DNA of 14,929 nt from Lachnospiraceae bacterium (lineage in GTDB: Bacteria; Bacillota_A; Clostridia; Lachnospirales; Lachnospiraceae), in assembly GCA_009774655.1 (NCBI GenBank), contig VSOD01000052.1, forward strand, positions 1-14,929, written 5' to 3'. Numbering within the stretch: position 1 is the stretch's first letter; each line of letters begins with the position of its first letter. Both the position numbers and the translations under genes were made by a program. Positions 14,744 through 14,929 of this stretch are shown in pieces. The notes below the pieces were generated by a model, which had not been told where the DNA came from, searched no databases, and worked only from the letters and a program-made list of their open reading frames with translations.

Positions 14744-14929
14744 CTATTCCTGCCCCACATTGTCAACCGAGAATGCCTTAATTCTTCCGCTATGTAACCG
14801 CCTTGTAATTTTTGCTTCCTGTACATCATGCATAGTAGAAACATAAAGATATTCCCGTCTTTCGAAGTTAACGCCACAATTTTTTAGAATTCTATTCATA
14901 TGAAAAGTACCTTTAAAGCCTTGATTTAT
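14744..14929 (-). CDS. 3' end of an unrecognised gene running off the window
   Basis: The minus-strand frame is open from the window edge to TAG at 14746-14744, about 61 residues, ending RLHSGRIKAFSVDNVGQE. I do not recognise a family. It could be the C-terminus of a longer protein, or a 51-residue protein starting at the ATG at 14899, where AAAGG lies about ten bases upstream. The sequence is more AT-rich than the rest of the right part. The overlapping frame that starts at GTG 14877 and ends in the hairpin element looks less protein-like. The end of this gene is followed after about 36 bases by the multibranched hairpin. Confidence 0.5.
   Translation of the reverse strand: MNQGFKGTFHMNRILKNCGVNFERREYLYVSTMHDVQEAKITRRLHSGRIKAFSVDNVGQE

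Noticed and set aside
14692..14877. Minus-strand 61-codon frame starting at GTG 14877
   Set aside because: It overlaps the more protein-like frame ending at 14744 and runs into the hairpin element. The start lacks a convincing ribosome site.

Overview
The window looks like chromosomal DNA of a Gram-positive Clostridia bacterium, most likely a Lachnospiraceae gut anaerobe. This is an inference from the mix of genes: a T-box leader in front of a short-form (type 3) prolyl-tRNA synthetase, a BlaI/BlaR1-type pair, an acetate kinase, a carbohydrate ABC importer without its own ATPase next to a GH36 alpha-galactosidase, strong AGGAGG-type ribosome binding sites, and intrinsic terminators. I found no phage, insertion sequence, CRISPR array, tRNA or rRNA.

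Left part (1-7322, all minus strand). Reading in the direction of transcription: a class II aldolase (7322-6252); proS (5766-4336) behind a promoter, T-box riboswitch and terminator (6111-5847); ackA (4264-3065); a small membrane-anchored acidic protein of unknown function (2998-2525), ended by an intrinsic terminator; then a BlaI-like repressor (2372-1917) with a very good promoter, and a BlaR1-like M56 metalloprotease (1846 to beyond base 1). The M56 protein ends, as far as visible, in an acidic tail with short tandem repeats rather than a penicillin-binding sensor domain.

Middle (7323-8084). One plus-strand orphan gene of unknown function (7554-7874) is followed by a short open stretch that looks like a coding remnant, and by the terminator of the sugar operon.

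Right part (8085-14591). A sugar-uptake locus: an AraC-family regulator on the plus strand (13743-14591) diverges from a minus-strand operon of lipoprotein binding protein, two permeases (4-bp ATGA overlap) and GH36 alpha-galactosidase. The layout is that of an Msm/Raf-type system for raffinose-family or other alpha-galactosides: the oligosaccharide is imported intact, then galactose is cut off inside the cell. The ATPase must be encoded elsewhere. The divergent region carries three GGTATA direct repeats at exactly 12-bp spacing, which overlap the regulator's own -10 and lie upstream of the operon's -35: a good candidate AraC operator. A separate 37-bp dyad overlaps an internal promoter before the galactosidase.

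Right edge (14592-14929). A 97-bp element with a perfect 16-bp closing stem holds three further contiguous hairpins. Next to it is the 3' end of an unrecognised minus-strand gene that runs off the window.
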